Assembly (NCBI GenBank): GCA_029255685.2
Contig: CM055319.2
Location: 16,953,247 to 17,017,246, forward strand
Direction of reading: 5' to 3'
DNA: 64,000 bases
Origin: Silene conica
Taxonomy: Eukaryota; Streptophyta; Magnoliopsida; Caryophyllales; Caryophyllaceae
The number at the start of each line of letters is the position of its first letter. The first letter of the stretch is position 1. Below, piece by piece: positions 36,437 through 48,578 of this stretch. Made by a program: the position numbers and the translations under genes. The notes below the pieces were generated by a model. That model was not told the origin of the DNA. It did no database searches and saw nothing but the letters and a program-made list of their open reading frames with translations.

Positions 36437-38152
36437 TGATATCCCGGTTTTTGTCGTCAATACCGGCATCAAACACATTTGTAAAAACCCAATTAAGTAG
36501 TATAAACGGGTTATCGAACACGAAGACGGTGGGAATAGTTGTGTAATTATGTTCTAGTTTATGCGAGAGTCGGGGGTAATAGGCTTGTGAATGACTAATG
36601 ACTAAAGAGCAACTAAAACAAACAATTAAAGCAACTAAATAAGATTGAATCGATGGATGAGAAAACTAGGGTTTCGGGGGTCACTAAGGTGGCTAGACGA
36701 AGATGCTAGAAAGAAAACTAGAAGGTCTCAAACAAATAGTCTCGGGTACTCTCTTCTCTCGAGTCGACTAACCTAGGTCGGAATACCCTAGCTTTCGCTA
36801 CAAATACCACAACCAACCATTAAACATGCTAAGACAAACCCCCAACCGTCGCTAAAGGCAAGTCACGCTAAAATCAAAGCCCAACTTTCGTTGAGGCAAA
36901 TCATCAAACACCTAGCATGCAACAAATGGAAGACTACTTTTTTAAGAACAACTAATCAACTTACTAGCATGAATTTATCATCTAAACAACACCCAAGATC
37001 ACCCCTTACCCTAGTAAGGATACTACTCACTCATGGTAAATGAAAACATGTGAATAAGGCATGAACAAAAGCTAAACATCATGAACAAACAAAGGATGAA
37101 CAATTGATTCAAAGGAAACTTAAATAAAAGTAAAACTAAGTAGAGATTAGAAGAATTATACCAATAACAATAGGAAAGGAAGTAGCTTGGATAACAAGTT
37201 GAAAGACTCTTTCAAATCCTCCAAAATATAACCCAAAATATCCTCTTACAATTGCTTAATAACAAGGCTAAGTAGAATCCTAAAGAGAGATTAACAAATA
37301 TTGAAAGATTAAGTAAGGATCTAAAGAAGATTAAAATATTTAAGAGTGTTTTTGAGTCTAAGTATTAAGTAATCAAACAGTAAAAAACCCTAAAAATAAG
37401 CTTAAGAATGCGTAATAAGTAATGTCCCAAATGAAAGACTAAGTGCGGGTTTATATAGTGCGCGATTATCTGAGAAAGGCTTCTCAGCCGGTCGGCCGGC
37501 TGCCGGTGGTGGACCGGCTGGGAGTCCAAATTCTGACTTCTGAAACATTTCTTCAAGTGGCCGTGCTTCCCAGCCGACCGGCCGGCTGCCGGTCTGGCAC
37601 CGGCTGGGAGGCCTATTCCTTCACTCTGATTTTTCTTCATTTTTCTTGAGAGTACAGGTACCCTCAGCCGGTGGTCCGGCCGCCGGTCGACCACCGGCTG
37701 GGAGCCCTTTTATAATGATCTGCCCAAAGTTGCATTTTCTTCAATCTTCGAATTTTGGTTAAGTATGGAGTACGTATCCCAGCCGGCTGACCGGCTGCCG
37801 GTTGGCCACCGGCTGGGAGCCTTTTCTCATGGTTCTGAAAAATACTTCTTTTTTTCGCCAAAATCCCAAGGCATGGCTCCCCAGCCGGCCTACCGGCCGC
37901 CGGTTGGGGACCGGCTGAGAAGGCCTGGCATGCTTCTTGCTACTTCCTTCATAATTCTTCATAAATCGCACCAAAATCGTCCCGTTTGCTCCCGTTTCTT
38001 CGTCCCCGCCGTAATGCCTACAAAATGTGAAACAAATAGGAATAGACGAGGTAACGGGCGTAAAAACAATCAAAGGCACGCAAAACGAGGTCGATTCGGG
38101 ACCAAAAATGAAGAATATATAATGAAAATAACGACAAAAAAGGAGCTCATCA
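36437..38152 (-). mobile_element. Solo LTR inserted in the copia RT region
   Basis: It begins TGATATCCCGG, ends GAGCTCATCA, and is flanked by the duplication AGCAT (36432-36436 and 38153-38157). Its start resembles that of the gag-only element's LTR (TGAT.., then ATCAAACA..TTTGTAAAA within the first 60 bp), suggesting a distant relative on the Athila/Tat side. There is no internal region. Positions 37482-37921 hold five GC-rich palindromic units. Confidence 0.85.
37482..37921. repeat. Array of five GC-rich palindromic units in the solo LTR
   Basis: Units of about 43 bp start at 37482, 37568, 37661, 37777 and 37879, separated by 40-75 bp of AT-rich spacer. Each opens with CCAGCCGG- or CTCAGCCGG-like sequence and closes with ACCGGCTGGGAG-like sequence. 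Confidence 0.85.
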
Positions 38153-41100
38153 AGCATGACTACGGGTGCAAAGATCTCATCGTAGTGCAAGCTTGGCACT
38201 TGGGTGAAACCTTTAGCAACTAGTCTTGCCTTATGGATATCTTGTTTACCTTCCACGACATGCTTTATTTTGTAAAGCCATTTGCATTGAAGGGGGCGTA
38301 CCTTTGCAAGTAGGTCCACAAGATCCCACACGTTGTTCTCATACATGGAGTCCATGTCGGATTGCATGGCTTCTAGCCATAGCTTTGAGTCAGAACTGGT
38401 CATGACACCTTTATAGGTTGAGGGTTCATTACCCTCTAGGAGTAAGACGTCATCCATATCATGTTCCTCGACCATACCAATGTACCTCTCCGGAGGAATG
38501 GAGACTCTTCCCGACCTCCTAGGTTCCTCAGGAATATCTATCGCAGCCTCGGTTGAAGGAACTGTTTCCTCCAATGGATGCTCGGTAGTTGGTTCTTGAA
38601 CCTCCGATAAATCGAAGGTTCTATTACTCGACTTGTTCTCGAGAAATTCTTTCTCTAAGAACGTCGCACTAGCCGCAACAAAAACACGTTGTTCGGTTGG
38701 CGAGTAGAAGTAATGACCAAAAGTTCCCTTTGGATAACCTATAAAGTATGTCTTGACCGATCGCGGGCCGAGCTTATCCTCGTGTCTCCACTTGACATAA
38801 GCCTCGCAGCCCCAAACCCGAATAAAGGACAAGTTAGGGACCGTTCCCTTCCATAATTCGTATGGAGTCTTGTCAACAGCTTTAGACGGACTTCGGTTAA
38901 GTATTAGAGCGGCTGACAAAAGAGCATAGCCCCATAATGAATCAGGCACAACGGTGTGACTCATCATGGATCGAACCATATCGAGTAGAGTTCGATTTCT
39001 CCGTTCGGACACACCATTTAATTGTGGTGTTCCAGGTGGAGTCAACTGTAGCACGATGCCACAGTCTTTAAGGTGTTGATCAAACTCGTGTGAAAGATAC
39101 TCACCACCACGATCAGAACGTAGTGCTTTAATCTTTCTTCCCAGGTGGTTCTGTACCCGATTCTGGTATTCTTTGAACTTGTCAAAGGATTTACTTTTAT
39201 GCTTCATTAAGTAGACATAGCCATATCTACTCAAATCATCCGTGAAAGTGATAAAATACCTATAGCCTTCTCGTGCGTTGATCGACATAGGGCCACATAC
39301 GTCCGTATGTATGAGTCCTAATAGGTCGGCAGCGCGCATTCCAACACCTTTGAAGGAAATACGAGTCATCTTACCGATGAGACATGATTCACACGTGCCA
39401 TATGATTCGAAATCAAAGGCTGAGATAGCTCCATTCTGTATGAGCTGTTTTACGCGTTTCTCATTTATGTGTCCCATACGACAATGCCATAGGTAAGTTT
39501 GATCTTTGTCTCCTACCTTTAATCTTTTATTATTCACATGTAATATTTCAGTGGTTTGATCTAAAACATAAATTTCATTCATGGAAACTGCCTTGCCATA
39601 AATCATATTGTGTAATGAGAAAATGCAACTGTTATTTTCTATTACAAATGAAAAACCAAGTTTGTCAAGCGCAGAAACTGAAATAATGTTTTTGGACAAA
39701 CAAGGAACATAATAACAGTTATATAGAGATAACTCGAATCCACTTGGAAGCTGGATCACGTATGTTCCCCTCGAGACTACAGCAACACGTGCTCCATTCC
39801 CGACACGCAGGTCAACCTCACCCTTGATTAGGGGTTCTTGGTTTCGGAGGCCCTGCACATTATTACATAGATGGGAACCACAACCAGTATCTAGTACCCA
39901 AGTTTCGTAACTTGCATGGTTAATCTCAATCATGTGAATAAAAGAAGAAGAAGACATACCAGGAGTAACGCGGCCTGCCTTAATGTCCTCACGATACACG
40001 GGGCATGAGCGCCTCCAATGCCCAGTCTTGTGGCAATGGTGGCATTCCATGCTATTATCCTTGCTCTTTGTTTTGCCCTGTGAGTTGCTTGACTCACCTG
40101 GCCCACTCTTAGTAAATCCTGACTTCTTAAACTTGGGCTTGCCTACTGTTAGGTCGCCCTGAGCTTTAGCTTTACCCTTACCCTTACCCTTACTGGAGAT
40201 CATGAGAACATCTTGCTTCACGCTCCCACTTAATTTCAGATCCTTCTCGGTCTGTACGAGAAGGGAGTGGAGCTCATGAGGAGTCTTCTTCATGTCGTTC
40301 ATGTAATAGTTGGCCCTAAAGAGGGCGAACCCATCATGAAGCGAATGAAGCATTCGATCAACGATTATGTTCTCACTGATCTTGCAGTGTAGGGCCTCCA
40401 GTTTCTCGATATTTTCAATCATGTGAAGAATATGTGGGCTAACAGCTTGGCCCTTCTGGAGTTTCGCCTCAAAGAAGCGACAGGTATGCTCATAAGAAAC
40501 GATCCTCGGAGCTTTTGAGAATTCGTTAGTGAGCGTGGTGAAAATCTTGTTTGCACCATGGGCTATGAAGCGTCTTTGCAAATTGGATTCCATTGCATAG
40601 ATGAGTACGTTCTTTATCGCACCCGCTTCCATGACGAAGTCGCTATGAGCTCGAACTTCGTTAGCTCTAGCTCCAGTTCCTGGGTGTGCCGGAATTGGCT
40701 CAGTTAAGTACTTAAGCTTTCCGTCAGCAATGGCAGCATTCCGTAGTGCTGCCTCCCAGTCAGAGAAGTTTGACCCATCATTCCTCAGTCTAGTAGACTG
40801 ATTCATGGAGTCCATGAAGGCTTTTAGCCAGGATTCACGTGCTAGCTTGGCACTTGGCATTGGGTCTTCACCAGCCATTAGTTATACAGCAGTTTAATTG
40901 AACGTGTTGTACACTGAAAAGAAGATAAAACAGAACCATATAAGCAACTCATTGTTGTGATTTAAGTCTATATTAAAGTGTATTTAAACTTGTAGACTCA
41001 TGCATTTATATAATTGATCTCCCTCAAGAATTATATAAACGATCCCAAGACTCAATTTTCGTATATTGATAAGCCCACAGCTTGGCTAATTCCACCGTTG

Positions 41101-42229
41101 GAACTCTTGGTCGATAGATTTCCGTAAATCCTATCTATTAGTCCATCTCAGTCGCTAGATATTATCGAGTGACCATGATGTTGAGATAAAATAAATCATC
41201 TGTTCCCACTTACCCGACGTAGAAGGGGTCATATTATGCCTACCGACGAAGAAGGGATTCATGGGAGTCTGATTTATAAAGACTATTCTCAATTTTTGGT
41301 TATACGAGGAAGACCCCATCAACTTTTATTTATCCATTTTAACTGAACTAATATCTAGCATATGCGTGAATGAATGAAATAAAGTGATGGCTTTGCTGTT
41401 GACATGTGACATCTGTATTGTCACAGAAAACTAACGCGTAACCTCTACATGAGTCAGTTTTCAGGCATGTTATAGGTGGTTTGGTTATAGGCGGAATATG
41501 ATGCAAGCTATTATCGATGAAAGCATAAAATAAATGCAATAAACGTAAATAAAAGGTCCTAGTGTGGCCTATCCTACCCAAATAAACATAAAATAACTTG
41601 GAATCCACCGTTGGACCCTAGAAGCTTGTCTTGATGTTCCATCTTGGTCCTTGCAGCGGGAGTGAGCATCCGGTCTCCGTCTTCGGTCTTCACAAAATTA
41701 CTAATTTAAATTACAAATATAACCCTATTTACATTCTAATTTAAATACAAAAGTAGTTACATGGCAAAAACCCAAAACGGAGATTCAAGATCTCAAAATT
41801 ACAAGCAAGACTGTGTCCCATCATTACGGTGACACAATCTTCTAAGGCCACACTAAGTTACAACCGTTTGCAAAAATAAATACGTTATTGAAAGCATTCA
41901 CAAGGCATTCAACAAGACGATAAATAAAATGCATCAACTAAAAATTAAAATTTATACATGACATAATACTGTTATTATGATTAACAAATTTTACCAAACC
42001 ACCTTTACGGGATTAAAATTATGTGATTATACCGTTTTAATCACCCAATTTTAATAAATTTATAATCCATTATCTTAAACCGTTTTAAAATAATATGTAT
42101 CAAACGAGTGTGAACCGTTTCACAACATTAATAATATACTATTTCCGTATATAGTATATTACTAAAGGCCATGGGAAAATAAAACAGGTTATTTTCGAAA
42201 AATAAAAAACGACGTCTGTTATAGGGGGC

Positions 42230-42602
42230 GAGGTCGACCGACCTCAACACGGGGTCGACCGACCTACAGACGAGAAACAGAAAATTTTGCAACAGCATAA
42301 TCGGTCGACCGACCTATCAGTCAGGTCGACCGACCACCAAACAGTAAAAACGAGTTTCAGAAAACGCAAAACGCTGCACTTTTAAAATCAAAACAAGTTT
42401 TTACCTTTTTATCTTTGATTAAAACGAGTAAAACAAAGAAACATCAACAAGGGTTCACATATTGTCAAGAATATCGATTAATTAACAATATGTAAACAAG
42501 AATCGAAAAACAAGATCGATATCTCACAAAAGGAAACTGTCAAAAACAGAAAACCTACGCGGGAGGCGGTCGACCGACCGCAACTAGGGGTCGACCGACC
42601 GA
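42230..42602. repeat. GGTCGACCGACC motifs in the copia leader
   Basis: Pairs of GGTCGACCGACC-type motifs occur at about 42230-42265, 42301-42337 and 42566-42600, between the primer site and gag, in otherwise AT-rich leader sequence. Confidence 0.8.
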
Positions 42603-42674
42603 CATAGCGACAGAACACGATTTTTCAAAAATTTTAAATAAAAACTTATGAAAAACACAAAAGTAAAATTTCAT

Positions 42675-42693
42675 GGCCCTGGCTCTGATACCA
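42675..42693 (-). promoter_or_regulatory. Copia primer-binding site, tRNA-Met type
   Basis: The minus strand reads TGGTATCAGAGCCAGGGCC two bases inside the 5' LTR. This is the common initiator-Met tRNA complement of plant copia elements. Confidence 0.9.
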
Positions 42694-42695
42694 CT

Positions 42696-43685
42696 TGTGG
42701 GGAATAAAGCATGTATTCGCCCTAAACTTGCAGGATTATAATGAATTTTACAGTTGTGATTATGGTCATAAGATAAATAAAAACATGAAAAGAAATACAA
42801 CCTTGAGTCCTTGCTTGAATAGGCCTAAGAACAGGAATTAAAATAAATTCTCTCCTATAACTTGCACCCAAGACTTGATTGAGATGATGCCGCGTGTGCT
42901 AGAAAATACTCTCCAATTGCCTTGCAATATGGGGAAAGCCTTTTGAGGTTTTAGATGTGAGATCTGAGTTTTGGGAAAATAATGTTCTCAAAACCCTAAT
43001 TGTAAGAATTATGATTCAACAGTTACTGACATAAGGAGAAGGACTCTCCTTATGTAGTACTCAGGTGGGTCGGCCGAATTGGGGTGAGAGTGGGCTTTCT
43101 CCACTCTTACCTTATTCCTTTGCGTGATTCGACCCGTTTTGCTAAATATTATTTGCGGGATTTTCATTTTAAATCGCATGCGTGTTATCAGATATTAATG
43201 CAGTCGATGTATTAATAATGGTCTGATAAAATTACGATATTGTATAATTACCCAAATTAATATAACTGTTTATATTAATACGCGAAATTAATATTTAATT
43301 AAATATAACTGTTTATATTTAATTTACGAATTAATCATGTAATCCGTGTTAGCTAAAATTATTTAATCCGTATTAAATAATAATCTCAACATCTTATTGA
43401 CTAATTTAATAGTCAATACCTCTGACTAACTATTTAGTCGTATCTGGCATAAATGTGACTGTATTTTCATACCTTCACATCTCTCAAACGTGTCCTATAG
43501 GTGGGACGTATAGGGACCAGTTGATCACCGCCATCCGTATGACAATAACGTCAAACTTATCTAGCAAGCCAACCGTTATTGATAAACGTGGATCAACTGA
43601 TAATAATACTGAAGTATGCCCTTGTGATCCTTTAAGAGATTTAGTAAGTCATTGTACTTAATTGTCAAGGACACCAGCCCCAACA
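42696..43685 (-). repeat. Copia 5' LTR
   Basis: It is 990 bp and matches 33280-34269 at about 98%. It is bordered on the right by the TSD copy CTTAT. Confidence 0.92.
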
Positions 43686-45305
43686 CTTATATCCCCGAGA
43701 CGCTAATTTAGAACCCTTCTTCCCATAAGTTATCTCACTTTTTTTCACTCTTTCATATACTTCATGACCGGTTAATATCTTAGGAGGAGATCGATGTTCA
43801 GGTTTTCCATTGAATGGTTTTTGTAGCTTACGATATGAATGATCAAGGTCCAAGAACCTAAGGTATCCCAAGTACGCTTGCTTACGAGAAAACTTCAAAT
43901 AACAAGAATCGACATCTTCTCCACACAAGCGGCAAGCCTCTTTCCCGTGCACAGTGTGTCCAGATAGATTACCATACGCAGGAAAGTCAGAAATAGTACA
44001 TAGTAACATTGCTTTCAAATTGAAATAACTATTCTGGTAGGCATCAAACACTCGTATCCCTTCATCCCACAATAATCTCAAATCGTCAAGAAGAGGCTCT
44101 AAGTAGACATCTATATCATTACCAGGTTCTTTAGGACCAGAAATCAATAAAGACAACATCAAATATTTTCGTTTCATGCAAAGATATGGAGGCAAAATGT
44201 AAATAGCTAAAAACACTGGCCAAGTACTATGTTGACTACTCAAATTTCCAAAGGGATTCATCCCATCAGTGGAGAGTGCAAGGCGGAGATTTCTGGGTTC
44301 TTTGCCAAACTCGGGATATTTTGCATCAATAAACTTCCAGTCTTTCCCATCGGCCGGGTGTCTCAACTTCCCATCATTTGCTTTTGATGTACTATGCCAT
44401 GTGAGTAATTTGGCATCATCTTTATTCGCAAATAATCGTATCAACCTAGGAATTATTGGAAAGTACCACAAAACTTTAGCTGGGATCCCCTCCTTCTTTT
44501 GATATCGCCATTCCTTACACACTGGACAACTAGTGAGATTAGCATATCCTTTGCGATATAATATGCAATCATTGGGACATGCGTGGATTTTTTCATATTT
44601 CATACCAATTCCCCTAAGTATCTTCTTTGCCTCATATGTACGATCAGGAAGTACATTATTTTCGGGGAGCATGTCCTTTAATAATTTCAGGAGGTCTGTG
44701 AAACTCTTGTCACTCCACCCATTTGTTGCTTTTAAATTATATAACTTAACAAGAGCTGCCAATTTAGTGTGCTTACAACTACTATAAAGAGGCATTTCAG
44801 AATCTTTCAATTTCTCCAATACAACACTAGTATCCTCCAAATCATTTTCATCAAGATCCTCATCAGTTTCATCTACAATACCTTCTTGCTCATCACCTCC
44901 AAACATATCACCCCATGATTTATCCAACATATCTTCACACCCATCTCCTGCCTCAGTATTCATATTACAACCCGAATCTTCTAGTGAATTAGACTCATCG
45001 GGCTCTTCATCGTCACTCAAGCATGTTTCTCTCTCAATCTCCCCAAATTAGACATCTATTCCATCTAAATTTTTTGATTCTCCATGGAAAATCCAACAAG
45101 TGTACTTTGGATTAAAATTTGTCTTATTTAAATGTATTCTTACATCTCCAAAGCTCATATACCTAATATTCCGGCACATATCACAAGGGCACGCCATACT
45201 AGATTTGTCTTTCACGTTCTTTATTACGAAGTCATAAAATTCAGCTAACCCGGCATCATATTCTACTTCGCCATTTTTCCCATTAATCATCCAAGTACGA
45301 GCCAT
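43686..45305 (-). pseudogene. TNP2 CACTA transposase, N-terminal part (5' of the copia insertion)
   Basis: The start at 45305 (MARTWMINGKNGEVEYDAGL) opens a transposase-associated domain with MACPCDMCRN. After an acidic linker come the TNP2 landmarks GIGMKYEKIHACPNDCILYR, CPVCKEWRYQ, LSTDGMNPFGNLSSQHSTWP, GPKEPGNDIDVYLEPLLDDL and DFPAYGNLSGHTVHGKEACR. The D residues in the TDG and SDFP motifs sit where the catalytic acidic residues of the family are expected. One in-frame TAA at about 45048-45050 separates the first domain from the rest. The frame then runs open to the retrotransposon at 43685 and continues at 33274. The protein would cut at the CACTA termini; this copy is probably inactive. 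Confidence 0.85.
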
Positions 45306-46500
45306 ATTCGGCTACATAAATACAACATAATTCAATTATTAAATTCATAATTCAATTATTAACGATAATAATACTAATAGCAATAATAATACTAATAGTA
45401 ATAATATCACTAATGTTAAAAACAACAATAAAAGGACGATATTAATATCAACAATACTCAAATAATAATACCGTAATGATAATAATAATAATATCATCAA
45501 TAAACAAAGGCAATTAAGTTTTATATTGGTATATTAGCTGTTAATATTTTAGCTCTGTCTAGTACTAATATTAAATAGTTTCTATACTCTGTCTAGTACT
45601 AATGTTCTAAAGGTCTAAAACAGTTTATCAATGAAGTCTCGAGTCTCGTATAAGACCGTCTCACTTGTAAACGTGTATTCCGTAATCCCTACTACCAACC
45701 CTAATCCTTAACGATCCTCCGTTTCTGTTACTCATTGCAAGAAGACTGTAAAAGACAATCCCACAGGCAGAATTCAGGAATAAATCTCGAGTGTTCTAAA
45801 AGGGTAACTTGAAATCGAAAAACCATTATCAACAGAATTCAGGATTATTAGCATACTTACATATACTAATTTACACAATGGTATTGACAATTACATCTTA
45901 GGTTGATCTCAAACACAAAAATTCAACAAAATTTCGAAACCCAGCAGCTTCAGTTGACGAATTACTTAGCAGCCAATGTAATCTATTTACCAATGTAATA
46001 CAGCAACTCATATCACGACCAATGTAATCTATTTCGAAACCCTAATAATACAGTTATGGCATCTATTTACCAATGTAATCTATTTACTAATAATACAGTC
46101 AAACAAAAGAATTCGAATTACCAATATAATACATTGGTAAATAGATGACGAAATAATTACTATGTTTCGAACCCCATTACTAAATTTCGAAACCCATTCC
46201 CAACCACAACAACTCATATCACGGCCAAACACGCCAAATCATATTGGTAATTCGAATAATTGAGGAAAAAAAAGAAAACAAGAGTAAAGGAGAAAGAGGG
46301 CGTACGATTATCGATGCTTGCTTCAGTTGCTTCAAAAATTGTCGTAGTACTGTATTATTACTTCAGTTGCTTCGAAAACAAGAGTGAAGGAGAAGCTATG
46401 GCTGCTGGGATTGTATCGTCGTCTTTGTGTTTGAGAGGTTTTCAAAAACTGACGTTTGTATACTGTTCTATTGTGAATTTGTTTCGAATTATGAAAGAAC
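45306..46500. other. 5' non-coding region of the large CACTA
   Basis: AT-rich with an AAT/ATAATA microsatellite (45355-45510) and repeats of ACCAATGTAATCTATTTACC-like sequence (45970-46140). No gene is supported. Confidence 0.5.
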
Positions 46501-46920
46501 AAAGAGACCGGCTAACACACTGAACCGTGCTCTTTGTGAAATTATGAAAGACCAAAGAGATCGGTTGAAAAATGAACTGTGCTCTTTGTTTATGTAAGAG
46601 AACGGTTAGAAACTGAACCGTCCTGGTTGTTTATGTATGAATAACAAAGAGGACGGTTAGTCACTGAACCGTCTTGGTTGTTTATGTATGAATAACAAAG
46701 AGGACGGTTAGTCACTGAACCGTCTTGGTTGTTTATGTATGAATAAGAAAGAGCACGGTTAAGTATTTAAACCGTTCTCTTTGGTTTTATTTAAAACTAT
46801 AAAGACGGGCATTTTATAGAACCGTCTTCTATTTCTATATTAAAAACTCGCGCCCAATTTTTGTGATAAATTAAGACGGTTCCGCAAAATTTCGTTCCTT
46901 AATCACCGTCTCCTAAGCCT
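46500..46920. repeat. Right subterminal repeats of the large CACTA
   Basis: Tandem units contain AAGAGGACGGTTAGTCACTG and AACCGTCTTGGTTG. They mirror the ACGGTT arrays at the left end. Confidence 0.8.
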
Positions 46921-47096
46921 GTATTTGTAGTAGTGTCTTCATTTAATTTCAATAGCTTCACACATAAAACTCACAAATAACACAAATAATACTCATTTGC
47001 CTAAATGCGATAATTTTATAACGTATACAAGCTATTATCCTAGATATATCTTGGCCCCCCTTAATAAATTGTTGAAGATCCGCCACTGATTGGTTG

Positions 47097-47988
47097 AACA
47101 ATATAATTAGAGGTGTTCCAAAAAAGAGAATTTTAATTATTTTATAAATATTGTAGAATTTTAGTTATATCATTTAACATTGAGATAAACAATTAAGAAT
47201 TTAATTAGAATGTATATTTGTATGTATAAAACAAAGGTTTCACGGTTATATAATTGCATTTATATTAATTGCTAATTTAGGTACAAAAATTAGATTGTTC
47301 TATCGTTACGGATTTGATTTCTACCCCACGCTTTAGTTATTATTTTGATTTTTGAGGTTCTAATGATATTTCTTTTAATCTTTTTTATTTGTGAGTTCAG
47401 ACATAATCATTCATACTTGTACTCATGGGATGACGTGAATTACATTATTACTCCCTTTATTATTATGTATATTTTTGAACTTTTTTTGTTATGTTAATAA
47501 ATTGACAATGTGTACTAATGCATTTGCAGGTATTACAAGCAGAAGAGCAACTTTTTCAGTTTGTTGCAAGGTAGTTAGAGGATTTTTGTTTATGTTTTGA
47601 TATTTTTAATACTAATAACCTAAGTTTATTATGTTTATTATATCTCTAGAATGAGTGCGTTAATTTTAGCGTAGAAGAAAATTATAAAGATTTCTATGCG
47701 TGATAATTTTAGGATATACAAGCAAGTTTTGCGGTTGCTGATTGTTAATATGTAAGTAAGATATACTCTTTTTAGGATATATACAAGCAATTTTAGCGTA
47801 GAAGGAAATTATAAAAAAATTTATACATGATAATTTGAGGATATACAAACAACATTATCGGTTGATTGTTAGATATGTAAGTAAGATATACTCTTTTTCT
47901 ATATATAGGAATAAACATATGATTTGTAAAAAATAGTTTATAGAAAATTAAACTTGACAATATTATTTGTTTATCTTATGAGTTGCTT
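47097..47988. other. Helitron copy A body and unassigned AT-rich DNA
   Basis: It begins by matching the post-5'-end sequence of the second Helitron (AATATAAT-AGAGGTNTT) and then diverges. A direct repeat of an AAATTATAA..ATACAAGCAA block occurs at about 47680-47740 and 47775-47890. No gene is seen. Confidence 0.4.
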
Positions 47989-48570
47989 TAGGGGTGTCAT
48001 TGGGGCGAGGCGGTGCTGGATATAGGTTCCCCGTACCCGTACCCATTAGGAAAACCTCATACCCATCCCCACCCCACCACCCATGGCGGGTACAAGTCTC
48101 CAAAACCATCCCCGTCCCACCACCCATGGCGGGTACACGTTTCCAAAACCATCCCCGCCCCACCTACCCATTAGCCCGTTATACCATAATTTTTTCCGAG
48201 TTTTTTCGTAGAAGTTGGTTTAATCACTATTTATTTCTATGTTTAGAAGTTTGTTTATATAATTTTAGTTATTTACGAAGGAAGTTGGTAAAATACTTTA
48301 TAAAATAACTATTTTTAACATTACGTCGTAATTAAACAAAATAATATTTGTGAAATTATCGTAATAATGGTATTAATTTTTATAATAATTGGCGGGTAGG
48401 CGGGTATGAAATGGGTAACACGCAAAAACCATCCCCGCCCCACTACCCATGGCGGGTACAATTTTCGTACCCATCCCCGCCCCACCACCCGCCAAAGCTC
48501 TACCTATCCCCGCCCCAACTGGGACGGACGCGGGGCGGTATCCACTTGTACCTGCCCCAATGACATCCCT
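47989..48570. mobile_element. hAT-like MITE
   Basis: The terminal inverted repeats are AGGGGTGTCATTGGGGC and GCCCCAATGACATCCCT, flanked by the 8-bp duplication AGTTGCTT (47981-47988 and 48571-48578). The interior repeats CCCATGGCGGGTAC-type words at both ends. There is no coding. Confidence 0.8.
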
Positions 48571-48578
48571 AGTTGCTT

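Larger units (their letters stand above)
35132..40878 (-). pseudogene. Copia gag-pol region
   Basis: In order on the minus strand: a gag domain (NDGSNFSDWEAALRNAA) starting at 40878, a zinc knuckle (CHHCHKTGHWRRSC), protease (WVLDTGCGSHLC), integrase (HTDVCGPMS, SDRGGEYLS, GTPQLNGVSERRNRTLLDMV), reverse transcriptase ([24 protein letters not shown]) and RNase H (GYADASFQTD, SVIADSTNESEYYAASKAAK). All copia domains are present in remnant form, with a foreign solo LTR between the start and the main part of RT. It appears broken in a few places. Confidence 0.9.
33280..43685 (-). mobile_element. Ty1/copia LTR retrotransposon inserted in the CACTA transposase gene
   Basis: Two 990-bp LTRs (33280-34269 and 42696-43685) are flanked by the perfect duplication CTTAT (33275-33279 and 43686-43690). 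On the minus strand, the 5' LTR at the right is followed by a tRNA-Met primer site, then gag, protease, integrase, RT and RNase H in copia order; the polypurine tract is at the left. By eye the LTRs differ at about 16 sites (about 1.6%), so the insertion is recent on a plant time scale. The coding region is broken by a nested solo LTR and perhaps one or two other breaks. TNT1-like copia is the best family guess. Confidence 0.92.
25498..46935 (-). mobile_element. Large CACTA (En/Spm) transposon with transposase and Ulp1-like gene
   Basis: The ends CACTACTACAAAATA and TATTTGTAGTAGTG are inverted repeats flanked by TCT on each side (25495-25497 and 46936-46938). Subterminal arrays of ACGGTT/AACCGT motifs lie at both ends. 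Two minus-strand genes are present: a TNP2 transposase (45305 to 32252, split by a copia insertion) and a second multi-exon gene (32271 to 26213). Discounting the copia insertion it is about 11 kb, a normal autonomous size. The transposase has one in-frame stop, so it is probably defective now. Confidence 0.92.
24112..47088. mobile_element. Small non-autonomous hAT element, greatly enlarged by nested insertions
   Basis: The ends are CAGGGGCGGATCT and AGATCCGCCACTG, inverted repeats with one mismatch, flanked by the perfect 8-bp duplication ATTGGTTG (24104-24111 and 47089-47096). Without the Mutator-like and CACTA insertions only about 0.5 kb belongs to it, with no coding. The intact 48-bp-offset counterpart in the second Helitron shows the uninterrupted target. 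Confidence 0.85.

Noticed and set aside
46260-46523. 87-codon plus-strand ORF near the right end of the large CACTA
   Set aside because: It overlaps leader and subterminal repeat sequence upstream of the transposase and has no recognisable domain.
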